Below are positions 52,102 to 60,637 of a stretch of 64,000 nt of DNA, one piece after another. The stretch's first letter is position 1; every line of letters starts with the position of its first letter. The DNA is taken from assembly GCA_947500555.1 (NCBI GenBank), contig CANMSE010000008.1, positions 1-64,000 on the forward strand, read 5' to 3'. Made by a program: the position numbers and the translations under genes. The notes below the pieces were generated by a model. It was not told where the DNA came from, did no database searches, and was given only the letters and a program-made list of their open reading frames with translations. The DNA comes from an uncultured Fulvivirga sp. (GTDB lineage: Bacteria > Bacteroidota > Bacteroidia > Cytophagales > Cyclobacteriaceae).

Positions 52102-53070
52102 ATGAATAATCGACCGAGAAGAAATAGAAAAAGTGAAGTAGTGAGGTCATTGGTTCGAGAAACAAAAGTTACAACTGAGGATCTAATCTTTCCCCTCTTT
52201 TTGTTGGAGTCGCCCTCTACCTCTATTGAAGTAAATTCCATGCCTGGAATTTATCGATTAGGCTTGGAAAAAATGCTGTCTGAAATAGAAGAATGTATGC
52301 GATTGGGTATTAAATCGTTTGATGTTTTCCCAGTCGTAGAAGAAAAGCACAAGGATAAAACAGCTACTAAAAGCTATGATGATAGTTTTTTTTACCTAAA
52401 GGCGTTACGAAAGATTAAGCAGGAATTTCCTGAAGCTTGCATCATTACAGACGTAGCCATGGATCCTTATAGCTCGGATGGTCATGACGGTTTAGTAGAC
52501 AAAAATGGAAATATACTAAATGATGAAACCTTAGACATTCTTGCAAAGATGACATTAGCTCAGGCCGAAACAGGAATCGATGTGATCGGCCCGAGTGATA
52601 TGATGGATGGACGTGTTGGGCATTTAAGGCAGGAACTAGATGTGAATGGTTTTGAGAATGTATCAATCATGTCATACTCAGCAAAGTACGCTAGTTCTTT
52701 TTATGGCCCATTTAGAGATGCGTTAGATTCTGCTCCTAAATCAGGAGATAAGAAAACATACCAAATGGATCCTGCTAATCAACGCGAAGCATTAATAGAA
52801 GCTGAATTGGATGTGTTGGAAGGTGCTGACTTTTTGATGGTTAAACCCGCTCTATCATATTTGGACGTAATTAAGACGCTTAAAGATAATTTTGAGCTAC
52901 CAATTGCAGCCTACAATGTTAGTGGCGAATACTCCATGGTCTGTGCGGCAGCAGAAAAAGGATGGCTGGAGAAGGATGCTGTTATGAACGAAGTATTATT
53001 GAGTATCAAAAGAGCAGGCGCTGATGTAATCCTAAGTTATTATGCGAAGGAATTCGCAAAAAAATCATAG
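52102..53070 (+). CDS. hemB: Porphobilinogen synthase (delta-aminolevulinate dehydratase), zinc-independent type
   Basis: 322 residues. It condenses two 5-aminolevulinate molecules to porphobilinogen in tetrapyrrole synthesis. The Schiff-base lysines K195 ('SYSAKYASSFYGPFR') and K248 ('MVKPALSYLD') are present. The metal-switch region reads D117-VAMD121-PYSSDGHD129-G: aspartates replace the cysteines of zinc enzymes, so catalysis should be Mg- rather than Zn-dependent. A C-terminal 'RAGADVILSYYAKEFA' completes the family. Single gene; the 3' end overlaps the convergent 67-aa gene by six bases. Confidence 0.96.
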   Translation: MNNRPRRNRKSEVVRSLVRETKVTTEDLIFPLFLLESPSTSIEVNSMPGIYRLGLEKMLSEIEECMRLGIKSFDVFPVVEEKHKDKTATKSYDDSFFYLKALRKIKQEFPEACIITDVAMDPYSSDGHDGLVDKNGNILNDETLDILAKMTLAQAETGIDVIGPSDMMDGRVGHLRQELDVNGFENVSIMSYSAKYASSFYGPFRDALDSAPKSGDKKTYQMDPANQREALIEAELDVLEGADFLMVKPALSYLDVIKTLKDNFELPIAAYNVSGEYSMVCAAAEKGWLEKDAVMNEVLLSIKRAGADVILSYYAKEFAKKS

Positions 53071-53268
53071 CTCTCGAATTTCGAAATCTTTTCCTTTACC
53101 AAAGGCAACAATTTCTTTGTATTCATAGAACTCCAAAGTAGTTAGGTCTTTGAATCTGAAATTATCTCCTCTTAAGAATTGAACAACTTCAAACTCATAA
53201 ATATCCCCAAAGTTTACCACTCGATACTTCTTGCCTAACCTGATTACATCTGTTGAAATTCCTTTCAT
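53065..53268 (-). CDS. Small protein of unknown function (67 aa)
   Basis: 67 residues from the ATG of MKGISTDVIRLGKKYRVVNFG; the frame extends five codons further but only with sequence inside a terminator. The pattern of short strands with charged turns ('YRVVNFGDIYEFEVVQFLRG', 'TTLEFYEYKEIVAFG') suggests a compact SH3- or WYL-like beta fold. I do not recognise the family. The start codon follows the T tract of the preceding gene's terminator directly, so expression probably depends on readthrough or on an unseen start. It overlaps the hemB end by six bases. Confidence 0.62.
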   Translation of the reverse strand: MKGISTDVIRLGKKYRVVNFGDIYEFEVVQFLRGDNFRFKDLTTLEFYEYKEIVAFGKGKDFEIREL

Positions 53269-53295
53269 AAAAAAAGCCGACACTTGTGTGTCGGC
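53269..53295 (-). terminator. Intrinsic terminator directly in front of the 67-aa gene
   Basis: On the minus strand: GCCGACAC, loop ACAA, GTGTCGGC, then seven T residues and at once ATG of the 67-aa frame. The stem is 8 perfect pairs (53276-53283 with 53288-53295). It ends the 252-aa gene upstream (stop at 53317). Confidence 0.82.
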
Positions 53296-53316
53296 CTGTT
53301 AAACTATCACAATTGC

Positions 53317-54075
53317 CTATTTATCGTCTTCACCTGCATTCTTATCTATCTTCTTAGCCATTTTAGCCAATTTTTTAGGCATTTTAGCTTTCATTTCAGC
53401 AAATAGCTTTTCCGCTGAATCAAAAACCATTGGTTTCAATTTTTTGGGGTCAAGAACAAACCCTCCTAAAGCGGTTACACCCTTTTTAGAACTTGCTCCT
53501 TCCTTTAATTTAAAAATTCTCTTACCTTCTTTGTTAAAGACTTTTATATTGGCATTTGCACGTACTTTCTTACTAGAAATACCTCCTATACCGACATTAT
53601 CAAATATATTAAAGTCTAAATAAGCGATTAATACTGCATCAACATCAGGGAAAACCTCGAATGACTTTTTTATTACATCTTTATCTCCAATCCAAGGCGC
53701 TATTTTAAGATACCCGTCTGCAGCTATGAATGGACTGGCCCAATCAAATTTACTATTATTCCAAGCATAGGTTTTATATATTGTAATTGAGTCTAGAGCC
53801 TTATACTCATCATTATTTACAACCTCAGTTTTATCCTTGAATGGAAATGGAAATTGAGGCATAAACTCCTTATTAACAAGAGTTTCGAACTCTGCAACAG
53901 TACCTGAGATATCGAAAGATGAATCTTTCAGAAGTGCTTCATATAACTTTGTATCCAAAGGATTATCAGACAAATTTCTATTGCCAAATACAGAAATCAC
54001 TGCGCATTTTTTTATTTGAGCCTCAGAAATAGTAACCGCAGCAATCACTATTAAAGCAGTAAGTATTCTTTTCAT
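53317..54075 (-). CDS. Exported protein of unknown function (252 aa)
   Basis: 252 residues with a signal peptide (MKRILTALIVIAAVTISEAQ). The mature protein has alternating helices and strands with a central 'VDAVLIAYLDFNIFDNVGIGG' and ends in a Lys-rich tail (MPKKLAKMAKKIDKNAGEDDK). There is no lipobox, Cys-rich motif or domain that I recognise. It may be periplasmic. It stands alone, ending in a strong intrinsic terminator. No promoter consensus was found in the 119 bases upstream; TACTTTG near 54105 lacks one base. Confidence 0.72.
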   Translation of the reverse strand: MKRILTALIVIAAVTISEAQIKKCAVISVFGNRNLSDNPLDTKLYEALLKDSSFDISGTVAEFETLVNKEFMPQFPFPFKDKTEVVNNDEYKALDSITIYKTYAWNNSKFDWASPFIAADGYLKIAPWIGDKDVIKKSFEVFPDVDAVLIAYLDFNIFDNVGIGGISSKKVRANANIKVFNKEGKRIFKLKEGASSKKGVTALGGFVLDPKKLKPMVFDSAEKLFAEMKAKMPKKLAKMAKKIDKNAGEDDK

Positions 54076-54140
54076 TATAAGTTTAATTTTGGATGAAAGG
54101 GCAAAGTAGAAATAATGCTAGTAAATAAAAAGAAACAAAT

Positions 54141-54176
54141 AAAAAAAGAGGCAAGCGCAAAAGCCTACCTCTTAAT
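54141..54176 (-). terminator. Intrinsic terminator of the DinB-like gene
   Basis: On the minus strand: AAGAGG with CCTCTT, a smaller inner pairing of GGC with GCC, then seven T residues. The stem is shorter than the others but the T tract is long. It lies 18 bases after the stop of the gene at 54195. Confidence 0.65.
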
Positions 54177-54194
54177 TGTTAACATCATTAATTC

Positions 54195-54740
54195 TTAATA
54201 ATACCCATATGCTGGGGGATCTATACTATTCATTCGAACATAAAGGTTTGCTTTAGCTCTATGGTTTGTCAAATGATCCTGCACTGAATTCATCGCTTGC
54301 ATCTTACTCATTGTTTTTCCCGTGAAAGATGTTGTTTCAGCATCCCAATCTTCAGTAGATTTTATGATTTCAGCAACGGCATCATAATTCTTTTCAATCA
54401 TCTCAACAATCTGATCTTTAGTCATTTCTGATGCTTTCGGCTCAGCATAAGGTTTCTTTTCGCCTTTAATAAACATTTCTGTGACCCACAAAGAGGTATA
54501 AGCAATATGTGTCATTTGCTCTCCAAAAGTCTTACTTACTTCAGTTGGCTTGTAATCATATTTGTCAGCAGGCATTGCATTAGCCACCGCCAGAGCCTGA
54601 TCCTTGGCACTCGTCCAAATTGGAAGATAACCCTCAGAAAATGAGCTTGATTTTTCAGGCCCACTGGTATTGAAACTTAAAAGTAGTGTTAAACCCAGTA
54701 AGGTTACAATACTTAGAATTGGTAAAGTGATCTTTTTCAT
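54195..54740 (-). CDS. Membrane-anchored or exported DinB-family protein
   Basis: 181 residues from the ATG of MKKITLPILSIVTLLGLTLLLSFNTSG, a signal anchor or signal peptide. The following four-helix part matches DinB proteins: a His in 'FGEQMTHIAYTSLWV', helix 'MTKDQIVEMIEKNYDAV', and the closing 'SVQDHLTNHRAKANLYVRM' with a pair of His (HxxxH), which together could bind a divalent metal. DinB-like proteins are often thiol-dependent (S-transferases); export is unusual for the family but occurs in Bacteroidetes. Single gene with its own terminator. Confidence 0.82.
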   Translation of the reverse strand: MKKITLPILSIVTLLGLTLLLSFNTSGPEKSSSFSEGYLPIWTSAKDQALAVANAMPADKYDYKPTEVSKTFGEQMTHIAYTSLWVTEMFIKGEKKPYAEPKASEMTKDQIVEMIEKNYDAVAEIIKSTEDWDAETTSFTGKTMSKMQAMNSVQDHLTNHRAKANLYVRMNSIDPPAYGYY

Positions 54741-54838
54741 AATGGTGTAGTTTGATTTATGTTTAGACGAATTAGCCTCTATTAAAAGGACAAACTCAGG
54801 ATAAAATTTAGCAATTTTTTCGGTCAATGCCCGAATTG

Positions 54839-55660
54839 CTACGTTGTAGCCTTGGCCTGAATGAATGAGTAAAAAAATACTGCATCCGGATCCTTGCTCA
54901 CCAAGCGCATTTCTTCAGCTACTTTTTTTCCCAACTTCTCATCCACATAGTCCGCTTCAATGAGCTGTGGCAATGCACTTAAAAGTAATTCTGTCCAAAA
55001 GTTTATCATCTCTGCTCTCTTAGCAGGATTTCTATTGTCTAAGTGAAAAGTTTTTGTTTCAGTCTCTATATTCTTAAAACCTTGAGATTGAAGTAGATTT
55101 CCAAGTTTTGCACCTACAAATGGATCTCCACCCATATCATATTGAAGGTCATTAAATTTTAACCAATAATTAAGCACACTTGGCGAGTAGGGCTCCACAA
55201 AAAAAGTACTGTTTAAAACTTCAGTCAGGATTACCTGGCTACCAGGAATCAACACTCTCCTCATTTCTAATAAGACACGTGAAGGGTCTGGAATATGCTC
55301 CAATACCCAACATATAAAAGCACCGTCAAAATCTTTGGAAGAAGCAAAATCCATATCCTTTGCATTCATCTGTTTTATATCAAACCTCCCCTTCGCATAA
55401 GGAACAGATTTAAGGTATTGCTTTGCTCTTTCTATTTGAGCCTCTTCATATTCTATACAAGTGAGATTGAGCTCAGGAAACCGTCTTAAAAGTATTTCAG
55501 TCTGAGCTCCAACACCACTTCCAATTTCTAACACATGCTTATTCCCGGAAAAATCAACGGTATTGTAGATTTTATTCTCAACGAACCTTGCTTGCTTATA
55601 TAGTCTATTCTGCTCCGTTTCTGTAAAACCATGAAGGTATTTATCTTTTTCTACCTGCAT
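54839..55660 (-). CDS. Class I SAM-dependent methyltransferase
   Basis: 273 residues. Motif I is 'VLEIGSGVGAQTEILL' near residues 43-58, then 'LTCIEYEEAQIERA' (motif II acid), 'FDGAFICWVLEHIPDPSRVL' and 'RVLIPGSQVILTEV', the usual order of a UbiE-like methyltransferase fold. The C-terminal 100 residues form a cap of helices that determines substrate, which I cannot assign; small molecule or quinone are possible. The ATG overlaps the stop of rmuC by one base (TAATG), so it is the second gene of an rmuC operon. Confidence 0.88.
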   Translation of the reverse strand: MQVEKDKYLHGFTETEQNRLYKQARFVENKIYNTVDFSGNKHVLEIGSGVGAQTEILLRRFPELNLTCIEYEEAQIERAKQYLKSVPYAKGRFDIKQMNAKDMDFASSKDFDGAFICWVLEHIPDPSRVLLEMRRVLIPGSQVILTEVLNSTFFVEPYSPSVLNYWLKFNDLQYDMGGDPFVGAKLGNLLQSQGFKNIETETKTFHLDNRNPAKRAEMINFWTELLLSALPQLIEADYVDEKLGKKVAEEMRLVSKDPDAVFFYSFIQAKATT

Positions 55661-56955
55661 TACTCCTTCGTTTTATCAATAAGCTTTTGATCCATCACCT
55701 TGCTGGTCTTAGCGCCTAATTGCTTTATATTCTCAGCTCGGCTTATTAAGTTTCCTTTACCTTCATAAAGCTTTTTCATTGCTTCTCTATAGACGCCTTG
55801 TGTGCTTTCAAGGCTCTTACCAACTTTTACCAGGTCTTCTGTAAATGCCACAAACTTATCATATAGGTTTCCACCCTGTCGGGCAATTTCAAGTGCATTT
55901 TGACTTTGATATTCGTTCTTCCATATATTGGATATGGTGCGAAGGGTAGCAATCAACGTAGATGGACTCACAATTACTATGTTCCTTTCATAAGCATCAT
56001 TAAATAACTCATTATCCGCCTGAACTGCTAAGCTAAAAGCTGGTTCGATAGGAATAAACATGAGTACAAAGTCCAACCCTTTTACTCCATACAACTCCTG
56101 ATAATTTTTTTCAGAAAGTCCCTTTATGTGTGACCTGATTGATAGCAAGTGTGCTTTCAAGTTCAACTGCATTTCTTCTTCTGAATCATTTACATACTTA
56201 TCATAGGCTACAAGTGAAGCCTTCGAATCTATAATAATACTCTTATCCTGAGGGAGTTTTATTACTATATCGGGTTGCAGTCTTCTACCTTCTTCATTAG
56301 TATGTGACTCTTGAACAATATACTCTCTGTCTCTTTCAAGTCCAGATTTCTCCAGGATAGACTCCAGGATAAATTCCCCCCAATTACCTTGTGCTTTTGT
56401 ATCGCCTTTTAGAGCCTTAGTCAAATTTTCTGCCTCTTTAGTCATTTGCTGATTCAAATCACGCAGACCTTTAAGTTGCTCTCGTAGTGCAGTGCTTTGT
56501 TCTAAAGATTCTTTGCTATTGAGTTCCACCTTCTTTTCAAAATCAGAAATTTTCTCTTTTAAAGGGTTCAATAGCTCTGATAAGTTGGTTTTATTTTGAT
56601 CTGTAAACTTCTTGCTTTTCTCTTCGAATATATCATTTGCAAGATTCTTGAATTGAATAGTGAATTGCTCCTGTAGGCTTTTTATTTCATCCTTTTGTTC
56701 GTTGAGTCGCTCTTGCAAGTTGCGGTAGTTAGCTTCAGTTGCTGAAAGATTGTTATTGAGAGTAATAACTTCTGTTCTTTCCTTCTCCAACTCTTGCTTC
56801 AACTGAACCAATTGCTCCTTTAGGTCAGTTGACCGCTCTCGCTCAATCATCAACTCACCGGAGTTATCGCCTTCTCTCGAAAATTTAAATTTAGCAATAA
56901 ACCAGGCTGCCAGGCCACCCACCAAAATTCCCGTAACTAACCAAAGTAATTCCAT
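55660..56955 (-). CDS. rmuC: DNA recombination protein RmuC
   Basis: 431 residues from the ATG of MELLWLVTGILVGG, a single N-terminal membrane helix (about 3-22). A long coiled coil follows (about 30-170, rich in Glu/Lys/Leu heptads), then the RmuC nuclease-like domain from about residue 200: 'GNWGEFILESILEKSGL', 'QPDIVIKLPQDKSIIIDSKA', 'DFVLMFIPIEPAF', 'VIVSPSTLIATLRTI'. RmuC limits inversions at repeats and is linked to DNA repair. First gene of the rmuC-methyltransferase operon. A CATCTTTG sequence, one base from TAnnTTTG, lies exactly six bases before the start. Confidence 0.93.
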   Translation of the reverse strand: MELLWLVTGILVGGLAAWFIAKFKFSREGDNSGELMIERERSTDLKEQLVQLKQELEKERTEVITLNNNLSATEANYRNLQERLNEQKDEIKSLQEQFTIQFKNLANDIFEEKSKKFTDQNKTNLSELLNPLKEKISDFEKKVELNSKESLEQSTALREQLKGLRDLNQQMTKEAENLTKALKGDTKAQGNWGEFILESILEKSGLERDREYIVQESHTNEEGRRLQPDIVIKLPQDKSIIIDSKASLVAYDKYVNDSEEEMQLNLKAHLLSIRSHIKGLSEKNYQELYGVKGLDFVLMFIPIEPAFSLAVQADNELFNDAYERNIVIVSPSTLIATLRTISNIWKNEYQSQNALEIARQGGNLYDKFVAFTEDLVKVGKSLESTQGVYREAMKKLYEGKGNLISRAENIKQLGAKTSKVMDQKLIDKTKE

Positions 56956-56961
56956 TAGTAT

Positions 56962-56969
56962 CAAAGATG
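56962..56969 (-). promoter_or_regulatory. One-mismatch TAnnTTTG box six bases before the rmuC start
   Basis: CATCTTTG on the minus strand (C instead of T at the first position), then ATACTA, then ATG at 56955. The spacing repeats that of four perfect boxes in the window. Confidence 0.35.
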
Positions 56970-57109
56970 ATTGAAATTGTTAAGAATTGGAAACATCAAT
57001 ACACTACACTCATCCAACAACTCACTGCAACAATACTTCAGTTCACTTAAAATCAATTTTCGTATAATAATTCAGTCCTTAGTTTGCACCAAACTAATCC
57101 CCTCAACTC

Positions 57110-59473
57110 ATGCTTTTAAATTTTTTCAAAATCGCTCTCCGAAATTCAATCAGACAAAAACTATATACCTTCCTCAATATATTTGGGCTTGCTCTCGGGC
57201 TGTCAGCAGCTCTAGTTATAGGAATATTCGTTCATCATGAACTTACATATGATAAGTTTCATGAAAACTCCGAATTAATATTTATGGCTTTCAAGGAGCG
57301 TATTACTCCTAATGGTGTTCAAGCCACCTATGATACCTGGGTGCCTATGGCAGATCGTTTTAAGCAGGAGTTTCCTGAAGTAGTCAATGCTGCCAGGTTC
57401 ATCAATGACAATGCTATTCTTGAAATTAACAATGAACGTTTCGAATGCATTCTATCTTACTCAGATCAGGAACTATTCGAGATATTTGATTTTAAACTTG
57501 CACAGGGGAATATGGCTAATCCGTTCCCGATTACTAACTCGATCATACTATCGAAAGAAATGGCCAAACAATATTTCGGGGATTCAAACCCTCTAGGCCA
57601 GACAATACGGATTGATTTTGAAAGGGATTATGAGGTAACGGGAGTGTTAGAAGACATCCCTACAAACTCGTCTATTCAAATTGATCACCTAGTTTCACTA
57701 AGAGCATTACCAGAGTATGCTGAGTTTGAGAACGATTGGGGTGGATCTTTCCTGAGCACTTATATCCAGCTAAATAGTCCGAATGCAGCTGTTGCTTTAG
57801 AAGGAAAATTTCCTTCACTTATCACATCGATTTGGGATGCGGAAGTTGCTAGCAGAACAAATTTCAAATTACTACCACTGGAGGATGTATACGCCACAAC
57901 AATTGGAGATACACAAATAGCCTATATTTTATTATTTGTTGCTATTGGCATTCTAATCATTTCGTGTATCAATTTCATCAATCTTTATACTAGCAGTGCA
58001 TTAAGTCGATCAAAAGAAATAGGGGTGAAAAAAGTAATTGGTAGTTCTAAAGGGCAGTTGATTGCTCAATTTTTAAGTGAGGCGCTATTCATTACAGTGG
58101 TCAGCATGGTGGTGTCCATTTTAATAGCATCCTTAACCATGCCCATGATAAATGAGCACTTTAACCTACAGCTTGCTATTCCTCTATCAAACCCTCTGTC
58201 ATACTTTGCTTTATTGGGTTTGACGGTAACAATCGCCTTATTATCTGGGGGCTATCCTGCATATATTATGTCAAAGTATGGCATTATTAACTCTCTCAAA
58301 AATTCAACAACAGCGGGTAGTGGAAAAAGACCCTTGGACTTCATGATAGCGCTTCAATTTTTCGTTTCCATTTTAATGATTGTGGGCACCCTAGTGATTA
58401 ATAAACAAATCGACTTTCTCCAGAATACAGACATGGGTTTTGAAAAAGAAGATCTTGTTGTTATTCCGCTGTCATTACGAGATTTTTCAGAAAATGACTC
58501 CACCTCCACTGTAAGGGTAGAATCCTTTAAAAATGAGTTAAGCCAATTAAGTGATGTTACTTCTATAAGTACATCCAGGCACATACCTACTGAATGGACT
58601 CGCTCATTTCTATTCGTCCGACCCGATGGTTGGACTGGTAATCCTCTCAGAATGGCGTACACCTATCTTGATGCCAGGTTCTTTGATACTTATGGGATTG
58701 AGATAGCTTATGGGAGAAATTTCCATGATGATAGCAATGAGGATCAACGCGAGTCAGTTATATTAAATAAGGCGGCAATGGAGGCTTTCGGTTTTACGAA
58801 TGTAGAAAATCAGGTATTACGCATTGGTCAGCAGGCGATTAATGTGGTAGGAGTTATCAAGGATTTCAATTTTGAAACAATGAGGGATAACGTAAGGCCC
58901 ATATTGCATTTTCACAGGACTCCGTCTAATAGAGCTCATAATTATCTTACACTTAAGGTGCAATCAGGACAAGCTGGTAATGTTATTGAATCAGCTGAAA
59001 GTAAATGGTCTATGTTAGGTTCAGATATACCTTTTGAATATTCATTTATCAATGACAATGTAGAAAGAATGTATGAAGCGGAGAATCGTTTATTATTGAT
59101 GAGTTCTATATTCTCGAGTGTTGCGATATTGGTTGCCTGCCTGGGGCTATTTGGAATAGTGTCTTACAATGTAGAAAAAAGAAAAAAAGAGATCGGCATA
59201 AGAAAAGTACTAGGTGCTCCTATTCACACTATAGTCACTCTAATATCTAAGCGATTTGCCGCCCTGGTAATTTTAGGATTCATATTATCGGTCCCTGTTG
59301 GAATATATTATTTAAATACCTGGTTAGACGGATTTGCATATCGTATTGAGATAAGCCCACTTGTATTTCTGGTAACACTTGCCGGAGTTCTTGTAGTTGC
59401 GCTATTAACTATAGGAGCAAAAACCATTTATGCAGGACTCTCCAATCCGGTTGATGTACTAAAAGAAGATTAA
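57110..59473 (+). CDS. MacB/FtsX-type ABC transporter permease
   Basis: 787 residues in two halves, each with an N-terminal or mid membrane segment, a large periplasmic domain and three C-terminal helices. Helices are visible near 20-42, 275-300, 330-355, 370-395, 425-445, 665-690, 720-745 and 755-780. The start 'MLLNFFKIALRNSIRQKLYTFLNIFGLALGLSAA' and the repeat signature 'SRSKEIGVKKVIGSSKGQLI' / 'KRKKEIGIRKVLGAPIHTIV' are those of FtsX-like permeases in Bacteroidetes. The ATPase partner is not encoded nearby. The substrate (lipid, peptide or antimicrobial) is unknown. Confidence 0.88.
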   Translation: MLLNFFKIALRNSIRQKLYTFLNIFGLALGLSAALVIGIFVHHELTYDKFHENSELIFMAFKERITPNGVQATYDTWVPMADRFKQEFPEVVNAARFINDNAILEINNERFECILSYSDQELFEIFDFKLAQGNMANPFPITNSIILSKEMAKQYFGDSNPLGQTIRIDFERDYEVTGVLEDIPTNSSIQIDHLVSLRALPEYAEFENDWGGSFLSTYIQLNSPNAAVALEGKFPSLITSIWDAEVASRTNFKLLPLEDVYATTIGDTQIAYILLFVAIGILIISCINFINLYTSSALSRSKEIGVKKVIGSSKGQLIAQFLSEALFITVVSMVVSILIASLTMPMINEHFNLQLAIPLSNPLSYFALLGLTVTIALLSGGYPAYIMSKYGIINSLKNSTTAGSGKRPLDFMIALQFFVSILMIVGTLVINKQIDFLQNTDMGFEKEDLVVIPLSLRDFSENDSTSTVRVESFKNELSQLSDVTSISTSRHIPTEWTRSFLFVRPDGWTGNPLRMAYTYLDARFFDTYGIEIAYGRNFHDDSNEDQRESVILNKAAMEAFGFTNVENQVLRIGQQAINVVGVIKDFNFETMRDNVRPILHFHRTPSNRAHNYLTLKVQSGQAGNVIESAESKWSMLGSDIPFEYSFINDNVERMYEAENRLLLMSSIFSSVAILVACLGLFGIVSYNVEKRKKEIGIRKVLGAPIHTIVTLISKRFAALVILGFILSVPVGIYYLNTWLDGFAYRIEISPLVFLVTLAGVLVVALLTIGAKTIYAGLSNPVDVLKED

Positions 59474-59478
59474 AACAG

Positions 59479-60636
59479 CTATTCAGTCCAACTCATAGGG
59501 TACTTCTCATCCACATATTCCATGGCATCATCTGTGAGGTATAATGGCTTGAAAGTATCGATCATTACGGCCAGTTCGTGTGTTTCTTTTGCTCCAATAC
59601 TTTTTTCGACCGTACCTGGGTGTGGCCCATGTGGCAACCCTCCAGGGTGTAGTGTAAATGAACCTCGATCTATTCCTTTTCGACTCATAAAGTCTCCTTC
59701 GGCATAATAGAGAACCTCATCTGAATCTATATTAGAATGATTGTATGGGGCAGGAATTGATTGTGGATGATAATCAAACAATCTTGGAACAAAAGAGCAA
59801 ATCACGAATCCCCAGGCTTGAAAGGTTTGATGTACAGGTGGTGGCTGATGGATTCTACCAGTTATGGGCTCAAAGTCATTAATTGAAAAGGCATATGGCC
59901 ATAAGTAGCCATCCCACCCTACCAAATCAAAAGGACTTTGCTCATAATCATAATCATGAAGTTGATCATGCTTTTTAATTTTAACCAGGTACTCCCCTTT
60001 TTCTGTTTCAGTAATCAATTCTGAAGGAGGTCGAATGTCCCTTTCACAAAAAGGGGAGTGCTCTTCCAACTGTCCAAGTTCATTTCTATAACGATTGGGA
60101 GTCTCAATAGGAGCCGCAGATTCGACAATCAGAAGTTTCAACGGCTCATCATTCCATACAAACTTATATATCACAGTCCTGGGAATGACAACATAATCAC
60201 CTTTTGTTATTTCAATTTTTCCGAATTGGGAGTGCAACTCACCACTTCCATCATGAATATAGATCACTTCATCGCCTTCTGCATTTTTATAATAATAGTC
60301 CATAAGCTTACTTTTTGGACTACATAGGGCAATAGAGACATCATTGTTCTTTAAAAGAACTTTTCTTCCACTCAAATAATCCTCGCCAGTAATGCCAATT
60401 TTGGAAGTATTTAAATGCGTCTGCTTTAAACCATAAGCCTCATTGATCCTACTACCAAAAGGTGAAACTTTTCCAACAGACTTTATTTTGGTGGGAGGGG
60501 TTATATGATAAAGATTGGAATATATACCTGAAAATCCTTTTGAGCTTACCAGCTCTTCCGCATACAGGCTTCCGTCTTCTTGCCGGAACTGAGTATGTCG
60601 CTTTGGCGGTATTTTTCCTAGCTTATGGTAGTACAT
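59479..60636 (-). CDS. hmgA: Homogentisate 1,2-dioxygenase
   Basis: 385 residues. It opens homogentisate to maleylacetoacetate in tyrosine and phenylalanine breakdown, using non-haem iron. Fe ligands are likely in 'HPGGLPHGPHPG' (two His) and Glu in 'DSDEVLYYAEGDF', with His in 'PPPVHQTFQAWGF'. The double cupin fold is evident from paired Gly-rich strands. It is shorter than the 430-440-aa eukaryotic and proteobacterial enzymes, as expected for the Bacteroidetes branch. It starts one base after the stop of the ctp gene, so the two are co-transcribed, a pairing without obvious metabolic sense. Convergent with the ABC permease (five-base gap). Confidence 0.9.
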   Translation of the reverse strand: MYYHKLGKIPPKRHTQFRQEDGSLYAEELVSSKGFSGIYSNLYHITPPTKIKSVGKVSPFGSRINEAYGLKQTHLNTSKIGITGEDYLSGRKVLLKNNDVSIALCSPKSKLMDYYYKNAEGDEVIYIHDGSGELHSQFGKIEITKGDYVVIPRTVIYKFVWNDEPLKLLIVESAAPIETPNRYRNELGQLEEHSPFCERDIRPPSELITETEKGEYLVKIKKHDQLHDYDYEQSPFDLVGWDGYLWPYAFSINDFEPITGRIHQPPPVHQTFQAWGFVICSFVPRLFDYHPQSIPAPYNHSNIDSDEVLYYAEGDFMSRKGIDRGSFTLHPGGLPHGPHPGTVEKSIGAKETHELAVMIDTFKPLYLTDDAMEYVDEKYPMSWTE

Positions 60637-60637
60637 A

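Noticed and set aside
57110..59473. Gene fusion of two permeases
   Set aside because: A two-module permease with two FtsX cores is a normal architecture of this family in Bacteroidetes.
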